Assembly (NCBI GenBank): GCA_958427895.1
Contig: CAUADW010000024.1
Coordinates: forward strand, 1-25,235
DNA: 25,235 bases
DNA from: an uncultured Collinsella sp.
Lineage (GTDB): Bacteria > Actinomycetota > Coriobacteriia > Coriobacteriales > Coriobacteriaceae
Direction: 5' to 3'
In this document: piece by piece, positions 13,484 through 21,181 of the stretch
Position numbering within the stretch: position 1 is the stretch's first letter
Layout of the letters: every line of letters begins with the position of its first letter
Notes under the pieces: generated by a model
Seen by the model: the letters and a program-made list of their open reading frames with translations, nothing else
The model's database searches: none
Told to the model about the DNA's origin: nothing
Made by a program: the position numbers and the translations under genes

Positions 13484-16078
13484 TTACTTGTCGGCGGCTG
13501 CTTTCTTGGTAGTCGACTTCTTCGCGGTCGTCTTCTTGGCGGCAGTTGCTTTCTTGGCCGTCGTCTTCTTGGCCGCCGTCGCCTTCTTGGCCGTGCTCGC
13601 CTTGGTTGTGGTCTTGCGGCCGCGGGCCGGCTTCTTCTCCTTGGTCGGACAGTCCATGTTGACGCAGATACGCCACGGGCCGCGCGCCGTGTTGACCACC
13701 ACGATGGGGGCGCCGCACTCGGGGCAGGTCTCACCCGTCGCCTCGAGCTTACCGCGCGCCGGTAGAGGATAGCTCACGCCGCAATCGTCATAGTTGGTGC
13801 AGCGGATAAAGCGCTTGCCGCTCTTCTCGCTCTTGTGCGCGATCAGGTCGCCATGGCGTCCGGCCTCGGCACACACCTTGCACTCGCCCACCTTAAGGTC
13901 GGGCTCGTAGTTGGTGGGGCATGTGGGGTTCACGCAAATCTCGAAGGCCTTCTGGCGGAACGGCTGACACTTAATGCGCGGCGCACCGCACTCGGGACAC
14001 ACGGCGGCCTCGCCCTCGAGCGGGCTCACCTTGACGCCACTCGGCACCGGATAGGTCACGTCGCAGTCGGGCCATCCCATGCAGCCGATAAAGCTGCCGC
14101 GGGTCTTGGCGCTAGTCTTCATAACCAGGTCCTTGCCGCACTTGGGACAGGCGCCCACGCGTGCATCGGCCGTGACGGCGTCGCTGATGGCGTCGCCCAG
14201 CTCCTGCGTATGCTTGAGCAGCTCGTCGAGCACGCCGGCCAGCAGTGCGCGCGAGTGCGTCACGACATGCTCTTCGGTGTCCTCGCCGCGCTCGACGCGG
14301 GTCATGTCGCCGTCGAGCTCGCTGGTCATATCGGGGCTCGTGATGCGCGGGGCAAACTGCGTCAGCGCATCGATGATGGCGATGCCCAGCTGACTCGGCT
14401 CCACGGGATCGTTTTTGAGGTAGCGCACGGCGTACAGGCGCTCGATGATGCTCGCGCGCGTGGACTTGGTGCCCAAGCCGCGCTTCTCCATCTCCTGCAC
14501 GAGTTTACCCTGGCTGTAGCGTGCGGGCGGCTCGGTCTGCTTTGCCTCGAGCTTAATGTCGAACACATCAACCGTATCGCCCTGCTCCAGCGGCGGCATC
14601 TGCTCGTCGCGCTTGAGTCCGTACGGGTATGCCTCGCGGAAACCCGGGGTCACGAGCACATCGCCCGAAGCCACGAACGGCTCACCGTTCACGTCGAGCT
14701 CGAGCTTGGTGTTCTCGATGGTCGCGGGACCCATAAGCGTCGCCAGGAAGCGGCGGGCGATAAGATCGTAGAGTTTGCGTTGGCCGCCATCAAGCGTGGA
14801 CGGATCGCCCTCGCCCGTGGGGTAGATAGGCGGGTGGTCGGTGGTCTCGACCTTGCCGCGCGTGGGCTTCATGGGACCGGCGAGTACCTTTTTGCACACG
14901 GGTGCCAGCGCCGGGTTAATCTTTGCCAGGTCGCTCACCACGGCGCCCAGATCAAGCGTCGCGGGGTATACGGTATTGTCGACACGCGGGTAGCTGATGA
15001 GGCCCGCCATGTAGAGGGACTCGGCGATGCGCATGGTACGCGCGGGCGAGATACCCTCGGCTGCGGCGGCAGCCTGCAGCGAGGTGGTCGCAAACGGCGT
15101 GGGCGGCTGCTGCTTGCGCGAGCGCTTGGTCACCGCGGCGACGGTTGCCGTCTTGGCACCGTCAACGTGACCGTACGCCGTCTCAGCAGCATCCTTGTCG
15201 GTAAAGCGCGCCGTCTTGTGCGCGATCTTAAAGCGATCGTCCTCGGCAGCGCCTTGCGCGGCGCCCATGCCGCGAATCTGCCAATAGTCCTCGGGCACAA
15301 ACGCCATGCGCTCGCGTTCGCGCTCGACCACCAGGGCAAGCGTCGGCGTCTGCACGCGGCCGGCGGAACGCACGTTGCCAAAGCCGCCAAACTTGGCGAG
15401 CGTCAGGTAGCGCGTGAGCACCGCACCCCAAATGAGGTCGATGTGCTGACGGCTCTCGCCGGCGTCGGCCAGGTTCTGGTCGAGCGAGACAAGGTTATCG
15501 AAGGCCTGCGTGATCTCGGCCTTGGTAAACGAAGAATACTGGGCGCGGGCGACCGGCAAGTCGGGCGCCACCTCGCGCACCTTGTTGAGGGCGTCCGAAC
15601 CGATCAGCTCGCCCTCGCGATCGAAGTCCGTGGCAATGATGACGCTGTCGGACTTTTTGGCGAGGTTCTTGAGCGAGCGGATGAGCTCCTTCTCGGCCGG
15701 CAGCTTAATGACGGGTGCCCAGGTGAGATACGGCAGACTCTCGAGCTTCCAGCCCTTGATGGAGATGCCGTCGGCAAGGAACGGCTTACGCTTGGTGTCG
15801 TAAGGCGGACGAGCCAGGCCATCGGGCATGTCGGCCGGCAGCATCTCGCCGTCCTCAGTAACCGAATACCAGCCCAGCTTTTTATCGAACAGCACGCTGT
15901 CGCAAAAATCGGGCGCAAGGATGTGACCGGCCAGGCCGATGGTCACGCACTCCTCGCCCTTCCACTCAAAACGGTAGATGGCGGTGTTGTACACCTTATC
16001 CTTTTTGGGTTTGCCCGTGGACAGACGCTCGGCGATCTGACGCGCAGCGTCGTTTTTCTCGGCGATGATGAGCTTCAA
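13484..16078 (-). CDS. topA: Type IA DNA topoisomerase I, archaeal-like, with zinc ribbons and Lys-rich tail
   Basis: An 864-residue enzyme that relaxes negative supercoils. The Toprim domain has Glu7 (MKLIIAEKND) and the metal motif DFDREGE (Asp151, Asp153, Glu156). SAGRVQTPTL is at 238-247 and the active-site tyrosine is Tyr363 in LISYPRVDNTVYP. The opening MKLIIAEKN and the DNTVYP motif look more like archaeal topoisomerase I than the usual bacterial enzyme; the residue after Arg, commonly Thr, is Val here. At least four Cys4 zinc ribbons follow (about 644-810), then a histone-H1-like tail (812-864) containing two copies of TAKKATAAKKT. No ATG is available: the start is TTG at 16078, with AGGAG upstream at proper spacing. 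It is the last gene of the tat-hyp block and ends at the shared terminator. Confidence 0.92.
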   Translation of the reverse strand: MKLIIAEKNDAARQIAERLSTGKPKKDKVYNTAIYRFEWKGEECVTIGLAGHILAPDFCDSVLFDKKLGWYSVTEDGEMLPADMPDGLARPPYDTKRKPFLADGISIKGWKLESLPYLTWAPVIKLPAEKELIRSLKNLAKKSDSVIIATDFDREGELIGSDALNKVREVAPDLPVARAQYSSFTKAEITQAFDNLVSLDQNLADAGESRQHIDLIWGAVLTRYLTLAKFGGFGNVRSAGRVQTPTLALVVERERERMAFVPEDYWQIRGMGAAQGAAEDDRFKIAHKTARFTDKDAAETAYGHVDGAKTATVAAVTKRSRKQQPPTPFATTSLQAAAAAEGISPARTMRIAESLYMAGLISYPRVDNTVYPATLDLGAVVSDLAKINPALAPVCKKVLAGPMKPTRGKVETTDHPPIYPTGEGDPSTLDGGQRKLYDLIARRFLATLMGPATIENTKLELDVNGEPFVASGDVLVTPGFREAYPYGLKRDEQMPPLEQGDTVDVFDIKLEAKQTEPPARYSQGKLVQEMEKRGLGTKSTRASIIERLYAVRYLKNDPVEPSQLGIAIIDALTQFAPRITSPDMTSELDGDMTRVERGEDTEEHVVTHSRALLAGVLDELLKHTQELGDAISDAVTADARVGACPKCGKDLVMKTSAKTRGSFIGCMGWPDCDVTYPVPSGVKVSPLEGEAAVCPECGAPRIKCQPFRQKAFEICVNPTCPTNYEPDLKVGECKVCAEAGRHGDLIAHKSEKSGKRFIRCTNYDDCGVSYPLPARGKLEATGETCPECGAPIVVVNTARGPWRICVNMDCPTKEKKPARGRKTTTKASTAKKATAAKKTTAKKATAAKKTTAKKSTTKKAAADK

Positions 16079-16132
16079 AAGAGGCTCCTATCTCGTGTCT
16101 CTGCGGCTACGCCCGCCCGCATGGCGGCCGAT

Positions 16133-16816
16133 TTACGCCCTTGCTTGCTCGATCTGCCCGATGAGCCAATCGCACCAGGCGTCCATGCCCTCGCCCTTGC
16201 GCGCGCTCACGGCAAACCGCGGCGCCTGCGGATTGAGGTCATCGAGTGTCTTAGTATACCTATCCATGTCAAAATCGAAAGCCGGGGCCACGTCGACCTT
16301 ATTGAGCAGCTGCGCGCCAGCGTGCTGGAAGATGCCCGGGTACTTGATGGGCTTGTCGTCGCCCTCGGGCACCGAGAGAATCATGATGGACAGGTTCTCG
16401 CCCAAGTCAAAGTCGACTGGGCAGACCAGGTTACCCACGTTTTCGATAAAGATGACGTCGATGTTTTCCAGACCCACAGCCTGGTCAAACGCGTCAACGG
16501 CCTCCATGATCATGTTGCCCTCGAGGTGGCACAGGCCGCCCGTGTTGATCTGGATGGCGGGCATGCCGGCTTCCTTCATGGTGATGGCGTCGACATCCGA
16601 GGCGATATCGCCCTCGATGACGGCACAGCGCAGGCCGGCCTTGTCACGCAGGCGCTCGTTGGTGCCCAGGATCGTGGTGGTCTTGCCCGAACCGGGGCTC
16701 GACAAGACGTTGATCACATAGGTGCCTGCCTCATTAAATCGCTGACGCAGCTGATCTGCCAGGCGCTCATTGCGCGACAGGATCGGCGACGCGATATCAA
16801 TCGTTTTCTCAGCCAT
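16133..16816 (-). CDS. hypB: Hydrogenase/urease nickel-insertion GTPase HypB
   Basis: A 227-residue G3E-family GTPase. The P-loop SSPGSGKTT is at 39-47, VIEGDIASDVDA at 67-77 and the inter-subunit metal site GGLCHLE (Cys96, His97) at 93-99. VIFIENVGNLVCP and LLNKVDVAP, the NKxD base motif, lie further on. It uses GTP to help hand nickel to [NiFe]-hydrogenase precursors with HypA. The N-terminal CxxCGC nickel motif and the His-rich stretch of some HypB proteins are both absent, so this form has only the G-domain metal site. The ATG at 16816 has AAGGAG 8 nt upstream. hypA lies just upstream; no hydrogenase structural gene or hypCDEF is in the window. Confidence 0.95.
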   Translation of the reverse strand: MAEKTIDIASPILSRNERLADQLRQRFNEAGTYVINVLSSPGSGKTTTILGTNERLRDKAGLRCAVIEGDIASDVDAITMKEAGMPAIQINTGGLCHLEGNMIMEAVDAFDQAVGLENIDVIFIENVGNLVCPVDFDLGENLSIMILSVPEGDDKPIKYPGIFQHAGAQLLNKVDVAPAFDFDMDRYTKTLDDLNPQAPRFAVSARKGEGMDAWCDWLIGQIEQARA

Positions 16817-16871
16817 ACTCAGCGCTCCTTACTTTTGCCCCTTTATACCCCGTCCCCAGGTGGCTGATGGG

Positions 16872-17228
16872 CTAATCGTCGGGGGTTTCGATTTCGATAC
16901 TTGCGATGTCGAGTTCGCGGCCGTGCAGCAGGCGCACGTTGGCGCCGCCACATTGGGGACAGCGGCAATGGAAGCGATCGTGCTCAAAGACCTCCCCGCA
17001 GTCCAGACACTCGCTTTGTGGATGGACTTCCTCCACGGCAAGCTCGCAGCCTCGCGTGAGCGGGTCCTCATCGCGAAATGTCTCCCACGCAAAGTCGAGC
17101 GCCTCGCGCACAACTTCGGTCATATCCCCGATACGCAGCGTTACCAAAACGGCGCGCGAGGCCCCCGCCCCACGCGCCGCGCGAATCACTGTATCGAGTA
17201 TGCCGTTGACAATGCCAACCTCGTGCAT
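16872..17228 (-). CDS. hypA: Hydrogenase maturation nickel metallochaperone HypA
   Basis: A 118-residue protein of normal HypA length. The N-terminal MHE supplies the nickel ligand His2. The zinc domain has Cys74, Cys77, Cys90 and Cys93 (ECLDCGEVFEHDRFHCRCPQC). It delivers nickel with HypB to [NiFe]-hydrogenase (and to urease in some bacteria). The ATG at 17228 is 6 nt past the tatC stop, with GAGGAG from the tatC 3' end as ribosome-binding site, so the two are translationally coupled. The link with Tat makes sense because many exported hydrogenases use Tat after nickel insertion. Confidence 0.95.
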   Translation of the reverse strand: MHEVGIVNGILDTVIRAARGAGASRAVLVTLRIGDMTEVVREALDFAWETFRDEDPLTRGCELAVEEVHPQSECLDCGEVFEHDRFHCRCPQCGGANVRLLHGRELDIASIEIETPDD

Positions 17229-17234
17229 ACCGAT

Positions 17235-18026
17235 TTACTCCTCGTCGTCCTCATCGTCCGAGAACAGGTCCAGACGGCTCACAAACAAGCCCTCCTTGCC
17301 CTCGCGCGCGGTAATGACCACGCGGGCAATGGCGAGCGAAATCTCGTAGAGCGAGAGCAGGGCACCATACATGAGGCCCAGCGTAACGGGCGAGCCGTCG
17401 GGCGTAATCACAGCCGAGCCCACAAGCAGGCCCACGTACACGTAGCGCCAGGCGCCGCGGAAGGCCGCGTAGGACACGATGTGGAAGACGGACAGGTAGA
17501 AGATGATAAGCGGCAGCTCAAACGCCACGCCAAAGCCGATCATAAAGAGCAGCTCCATGTTGACGTAGTTCTCCAGGTCGGGCAGCGCCGTGGCGACGGC
17601 CGAGGTCTCGCCGATAAGCCACTCAAAGCCCGCCGGGATGATGATGAAATAGCAGAAGATGGCGCCCAGGAAGAACAGCACCGTCGAGGCGAGCACCGTG
17701 GGCACGACCCATTTGCGCTCGTTGGGACGCAGCGCCGGCAGGAAAAATGCTAGAATCTGCCAGATGATCATGGGCGTGCACATGACCACGGCCATCTTGA
17801 TGGCCAGCGAGAAGCGCAGGCCAAAGCCGCCGAGCGTGGTGGTGATGTAGAACTTACCGTCCGGCACAAAGGAGCGGATGGGGTCTTCCAGGATGTCGAG
17901 CACCACGGGCGTGGCGAAATACAGCACGATGGCGGCGGCAAACACCGACACGACCACGATAGTCAGGCGGCGACGGAGCTCTCCCAGGTGATCGAAGAGC
18001 GGCATGCGCGCAGGTCCGATAGGCAT
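17235..18026 (-). CDS. tatC: Sec-independent protein translocase TatC
   Basis: A 263-residue inner-membrane protein with six predicted membrane helices. It has the conserved cytoplasmic N-terminus MPLFDHLGELRRRL, the loop LRPNERKWV and FGVAFELPLIIF in helix 4. It is the signal-peptide receptor of the twin-arginine translocase that exports folded, often cofactor-containing proteins. Its ATG overlaps the tatA stop codon (TAATG), with GGAGG 9 nt upstream. The C-terminus is strongly acidic (SDDEDDEE). hypA follows directly. Confidence 0.96.
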   Translation of the reverse strand: MPIGPARMPLFDHLGELRRRLTIVVVSVFAAAIVLYFATPVVLDILEDPIRSFVPDGKFYITTTLGGFGLRFSLAIKMAVVMCTPMIIWQILAFFLPALRPNERKWVVPTVLASTVLFFLGAIFCYFIIIPAGFEWLIGETSAVATALPDLENYVNMELLFMIGFGVAFELPLIIFYLSVFHIVSYAAFRGAWRYVYVGLLVGSAVITPDGSPVTLGLMYGALLSLYEISLAIARVVITAREGKEGLFVSRLDLFSDDEDDEE

Positions 18027-18607
18027 TACTCATCGCCTCCCTTCGAGGCGTCGGCGGCAGCGGCGTCGTCCTCGGCCTCGAGCTCGCGGGCGAGCTGGTC
18101 GACGACGGCCTTGCGCTTGCGGGGACGACGGGCGTAGAGGTCGGCCGTCGTGGGCTCTACCGGCTCGGGCTCGGGCTCCGGTTCTGCAGCAGGCTCGGGC
18201 TCGACGACAGGCTCGGCGGCAGCGGCAGGCTCGGCACCCTCGGCCTCCTCAGCAGCACCCTCGCCCTCGGCGGCAGCCTCGCTCGCGGCCTTCTCGGCAG
18301 CAAGGCGGGCACGGCGCTCGGCAAAGGTCTCCTTCTTGGCGGGCGCTGCCGTCTCGGCGGCATCCTTGTCCGCATCGGAATCGTCATCGACGGCAGTCTT
18401 CTTGGGCTTGACCGGTGCCGAAGCGGCCTCACTTACCGGATCGATAATCTCAGACTGAACAACGGCCGTCATCTTTTCCTGCGTCTCGCGGAACTGACGG
18501 ATGGCACGGCCGATCGTGCGGCCCATCTGTGGGAGCTTATCCGGGCCAAACAGCAAAAAGCCGAAGACCACGATGATCGCGAGCTCACCCTCTCCAATAC
18601 CAAACAC
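18026..18607 (-). CDS. tatA: Twin-arginine translocase TatA/TatB-type subunit with long acidic tail
   Basis: A 193-residue protein. One membrane helix (about 8-20) begins after MFGIGEGELAI, then the hinge LFGPDKLP and the amphipathic helix MGRTIGRAIRQFRE, as in TatA/TatB. The remainder (about 55-193) is disordered and Ala/Glu/Pro-rich, with EPEPEP repeats and a basic patch RRPRKRK near the end. The start is GTG at 18607 with GGAGG 6 nt upstream; an in-frame ATG 45 nt upstream lacks a ribosome site. Only one TatA/B gene accompanies tatC here, so it may serve as both or a second copy lies elsewhere. TatB is the alternative name, given the long tail. Confidence 0.88.
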   Translation of the reverse strand: MFGIGEGELAIIVVFGFLLFGPDKLPQMGRTIGRAIRQFRETQEKMTAVVQSEIIDPVSEAASAPVKPKKTAVDDDSDADKDAAETAAPAKKETFAERRARLAAEKAASEAAAEGEGAAEEAEGAEPAAAAEPVVEPEPAAEPEPEPEPVEPTTADLYARRPRKRKAVVDQLARELEAEDDAAAADASKGGDE

Positions 18608-18682
18608 ACATACCTCCAAGGCTCGATGTGAGTCGAGCCCGCACCGCGCCATTCGGCCGGAACTCGTCTATTCATTCGGTCA

Positions 18683-18711
18683 AGTATAGCGCCCGGACGC
18701 CAAAACGTCCG
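18683..18711 (-). promoter_or_regulatory. Candidate -10 and adjacent hairpin before the tat-hyp-topA block
   Basis: On the minus strand TATACT (18688-18683) lies about 75 nt upstream of the tatA start. A 6-bp CGGACG/CGTCCG inverted repeat (18694-18711) occupies the place of the -35. This is the only promoter-like signal before the block; its support is weak. Confidence 0.3.
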
Positions 18712-18759
18712 AGCGCATCACAAACATATGCCAAACGGCACGCCCTTTTGGGGCAAAGA

Positions 18760-19074
18760 TTATGCAGCGGTGATCGAAATCTCCTGGTCGACACCCAACA
18801 GCTGGACCACGCGCATCACCGGGGGCTGCACATTGGTGCAGCTAAAGCGCTTGCCGTGGTCGACCGCGTGGTGCGCGGCGCCCACGAGCACGCCAATGCC
18901 CGTCGAATCGATGTAGCTCACCTGGGCAAAATCGAGCTCAACGGCCTCGGTGGGCTGCTCGAGCGCCAGGTCGATGGCATTGCGCAGGCTATCGGCGTTA
19001 GAGATATCGATCTCGCCGGTTACCTTAATGGTGTAGATCTCCGGCGTGGGGTTGGTGGAAATACCCAAATCCAT
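18760..19074 (-). CDS. STAS-domain anti-sigma factor antagonist (SpoIIAA/RsbV-like)
   Basis: A 104-residue single STAS domain. TIKVTGEIDISNADSLRNAI is followed by the phosphorylation loop YIDSTGIGVLVGA, with Ser57 and Thr58 as the expected phosphoacceptors. Family members bind an anti-sigma kinase when unphosphorylated and so free a sigma factor. No kinase (RsbW/SpoIIAB) or sigma gene is nearby, so its partner must be elsewhere. The ATG at 19074 has AAAGGAG 7 nt upstream. It lies 66 nt after the aminotransferase stop, on the same strand, and may be co-transcribed with it. Confidence 0.9.
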   Translation of the reverse strand: MDLGISTNPTPEIYTIKVTGEIDISNADSLRNAIDLALEQPTEAVELDFAQVSYIDSTGIGVLVGAAHHAVDHGKRFSCTNVQPPVMRVVQLLGVDQEISITAA

Positions 19075-19140
19075 GTATACGCTCCTTTACGTATCGAAAG
19101 TGCGGATAGTACTGGGCGCGGACTTGCGGGGCCCTAGGCG

Positions 19141-20445
19141 TTAGGCGCGCTCGGCACGAGCAAGCTCGGCAGCGACAAGCTTAACGGCCAGCACCAGCAC
19201 ATCGAGCGCGGCCTCCAGGTCCTCGACCGTGGGATAGCTCGGCGCGATGCGGATGTTGGTATCGCGCGGATCCTTGCCATAAGGCCAGGTGGCACCAGCC
19301 GGCGTGAGCTTGACGCCCAGGTCGGCACAAAGCGCGGCGACCTTCTGGGCCGAGCCCTCGGGACCATCGAAGCTTACAAAGTAGCCGCCGCGGGGATGCG
19401 TCCAGGTGGCGCAACCCGTATCGCCCAGGCCCTCGGTAAGCTTGCGCTCAACGGCCTCAAAGCGCGGGCGCAAAAACTCGGCATGCTTTTTCATGTGCTC
19501 CTTGACCGCCTCGATGGTGGGAAGGAAGCGCACGTGGCGCAGTTGGTTGAGCTTGTCGGCGCTGATGAGGCCGGCCTTCAGGCGCTTGGAGAACTCCGCG
19601 ATAACCGCGGGGCTCGCACCGATAAAGCCGATACCGGCGCCCGGGAAGGTGATCTTGGACGTCGAGGCGAATGCCACCACGCGGTCCTCGGTGCCCGCCG
19701 CGCGGGCAAGATCAAAGATGTTGGCGAGCTCGTCGGTCTCGTCGTACAGGTCGTGCACGCAGTAGGCGTTGTCCCAGAAGATGCGGAAATCGGGCGCGGC
19801 CGTGTGCATCTCGACCAGGCGGCGCACGGTGTCCTCGCTAAAGGTGATACCCGTGGGGTTGGAATACTTGGGCACGCACCAGATGCCCTTGATGGAATCG
19901 TCGGCGGCAACGAGGCGCTCGATCTCGTCCATATCGGGGCCGTTGTCGGTCATCGCGACGGGAACGTTCTCGATACCCAAGTCGGCGGTAATGCCAAAGT
20001 GGCGATCGTAGCCGGGAACCGGGCACAGGAACTTGACCTTCTTGCCGTCGTGCGCTGCCTCGTAAGCCTCCCAAGGATCGCTACCACACGAGCCGCAACG
20101 CCAGAACATACCGGCGATATCGTGCTCGATCAGCAAGCTCGACGAACCCAGCACGAGCGTCTGCTCGGCGGGGCAACCCAGGAACTCCCCCGCCAGCTTG
20201 CGTGCCGAGGGAATGCCCTCAAAGCAGCCGTAGTTGGAGCAGTCGACATTGCCGTCGTGCAGATCGGCATCGGCATTGAGGATATCGAGCATGGGTCGAG
20301 AGATGTCCACCTGGGAGGGCGACGGCTTGCCGCGGGCCATGTCGAGCGCCAGGCCCTTGGCCTTGACCTCGGCGACCTCGGCCTTGAGCGCCTCGATGGC
20401 GGCATCGAGTTCGGTGGTTTCCATCTTCTGGTAGATCGTCTGCAT
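19141..20445 (-). CDS. PLP-dependent aminotransferase, Corynebacterium-type aspartate aminotransferase family
   Basis: A 434-residue fold-type I aminotransferase. Visible are NYGCFEGIPSARKLAGEFLG (71-90), YSNPTG (194-199), DNAY (225-228) and the PLP lysine Lys264 in STSKITFPGAGIGF. The C-terminal THPRGGYFVSF supports a class I/II enzyme, and the layout matches the Asp_aminotransf (Corynebacterium glutamicum AspAT) branch. Aspartate plus 2-oxoglutarate to oxaloacetate plus glutamate is therefore the likely reaction, though aromatic substrates are possible. The ATG at 20445 has AAAGG 9 nt upstream. A minus-strand TATACT lies about 40 nt before it. Confidence 0.9.
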   Translation of the reverse strand: MQTIYQKMETTELDAAIEALKAEVAEVKAKGLALDMARGKPSPSQVDISRPMLDILNADADLHDGNVDCSNYGCFEGIPSARKLAGEFLGCPAEQTLVLGSSSLLIEHDIAGMFWRCGSCGSDPWEAYEAAHDGKKVKFLCPVPGYDRHFGITADLGIENVPVAMTDNGPDMDEIERLVAADDSIKGIWCVPKYSNPTGITFSEDTVRRLVEMHTAAPDFRIFWDNAYCVHDLYDETDELANIFDLARAAGTEDRVVAFASTSKITFPGAGIGFIGASPAVIAEFSKRLKAGLISADKLNQLRHVRFLPTIEAVKEHMKKHAEFLRPRFEAVERKLTEGLGDTGCATWTHPRGGYFVSFDGPEGSAQKVAALCADLGVKLTPAGATWPYGKDPRDTNIRIAPSYPTVEDLEAALDVLVLAVKLVAAELARAERA

Positions 20446-20486
20446 GGGTGCGACCTTTCACGAAGCGGTACGTTGCAATTCTTCTA

Positions 20487-20492
20487 AGTATA
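20487..20492 (-). promoter_or_regulatory. Candidate -10 box for the aminotransferase gene
   Basis: TATACT on the minus strand lies about 40 nt upstream of the start codon at 20445. No good -35 appears at 17 nt spacing, so the call rests on position and the -10 alone. Confidence 0.35.
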
Positions 20493-20594
20493 GACCGCCA
20501 CCGTCGCAACGTTATGAAGCCGTGATAGATTAAGTCCATCGCAATGAATTACGAATCGCCGCGCATGCCGGCGTGAAGCGCCCAAGGAGGCACT

Positions 20595-20849
20595 ATGGAG
20601 TACGGATCGTTCCAGGCCGAGGAATTCGGCGACCTGCAGCGCCTGGTCGACGGACTATTTTACGACCGTCACGCCATCGACCGCCTGGATCTAATCGTAC
20701 AGGCCGAAATCTTGGACCTGGCGCCCGACCTCATGGAAATCGTCAACCTGCTACCGCCCGGCTATTACGACCGCCAGTCACTTTGCGACCAACTCAACTC
20801 CGCCTTGGCCGCCCACGGCTGGGGCGCCATCTACGGCACCGTGGAATAA
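20595..20849 (+). CDS. Small acidic cytoplasmic protein, unknown function
   Basis: An 84-residue protein starting MEYGSFQAEEFGDLQRLVDG. AAGGAGG lies 4 nt before the ATG, a strong ribosome site that supports the gene despite its size. It is probably helical, with motifs such as RLDLIVQAEILDLAPDLMEIVNLLPPGYYDRQSL. It has no signal peptide, membrane helix or cysteine pairs. It is transcribed away from the aminotransferase and toward nhaA. I do not recognise a family. Codon use resembles the neighbours, so it does not look recently acquired. Confidence 0.8.
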   Translation: MEYGSFQAEEFGDLQRLVDGLFYDRHAIDRLDLIVQAEILDLAPDLMEIVNLLPPGYYDRQSLCDQLNSALAAHGWGAIYGTVE

Positions 20850-20868
20850 ACCTAGTCATTGGGGCCTG

Positions 20869-20915
20869 TGGTCAAAAAATAGCAAATATGAGTACTGTTA
20901 CTTTTTTAGTAACAG
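20869..20915 (+). repeat. 47-bp intergenic element, copy C
   Basis: It starts TGGTCAAAAAATAGCAAATA, then TGAGTACTGTTAC, and closes with a perfect 7-bp stem CTGTTAC/GTAACAG. It lies 19 nt after the stop of the 84-residue gene, in its orientation, and pairs with inverted copy D, spanning 228 bp. The 20850-21181 interval has no other gene. Confidence 0.85.
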
Positions 20916-21049
20916 CGATTTTGAATTAAAAAAGCCAGTCTTGGCCTTTTGTGTCCGGTTTTGGAAGGATGCATCGGCATTTTTCGTCCAGCCACGCAAT
21001 CGTTAATGCACAGACAGAATAGATTTGTACATTATTTTTCGCGCCTAAA

Positions 21050-21096
21050 ATGAAACGCCGTTTGTGACAGTACTCACAAACGGCGTTTTTTGGCCA
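21050..21096 (-). repeat. 47-bp intergenic element, copy D (variant)
   Basis: On the minus strand it begins TGGCCAAAAAA and has TGAGTACTGTCAC at exactly the same distance as the other copies. The 9 nt between differ and form a long stem with the sequence after it. It overlaps the terminator hairpin at 21053-21091 and lies about 86 nt past the nhaA stop. Confidence 0.75.
21053..21091 (+). terminator. Intrinsic terminator (plus strand) formed within element D
   Basis: A 14-bp perfect stem, AAACGCCGTTTGTG with CACAAACGGCGTTT, has an 8-nt loop and is followed by a T run on the plus strand. It can end the transcript of the 84-residue gene. The minus-strand side is followed by TTTCATTTT and may also slow nhaA transcripts. 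Confidence 0.75.
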
Positions 21097-21181
21097 CTGG
21101 GGTGTCCGGCAGGTGGCAAGTACCACTCAAAACCGCGTTTTACACGCGCTCGAGCAGGCTCTGGCGTCTGTTTCTACGCGC

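Noticed and set aside
13484..13645. Tandem CTTCTTGGCGG-like DNA repeats considered as a CRISPR or satellite array
   Set aside because: They are in frame and encode the Lys/Ala/Thr tail of topoisomerase I; there are no spacers.
13835..16867. A 1010-codon plus-strand open frame opposite topA and hypB
   Set aside because: It is the mirror of strong minus-strand genes in a GC-rich genome. Its translation is low-complexity and has no recognisable domain, while topA and hypB show clear catalytic motifs.
18160..18230. GGCTCGGGCTC repeats considered as a mobile or regulatory repeat
   Set aside because: They encode the Glu-Pro/Ala-rich disordered tail of the TatA-type protein.
18689..18716. Hairpin after the STAS gene considered as its terminator
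   Set aside because: The stem has a mismatch and neither strand carries a T run, so I kept it only as part of a weak promoter region.
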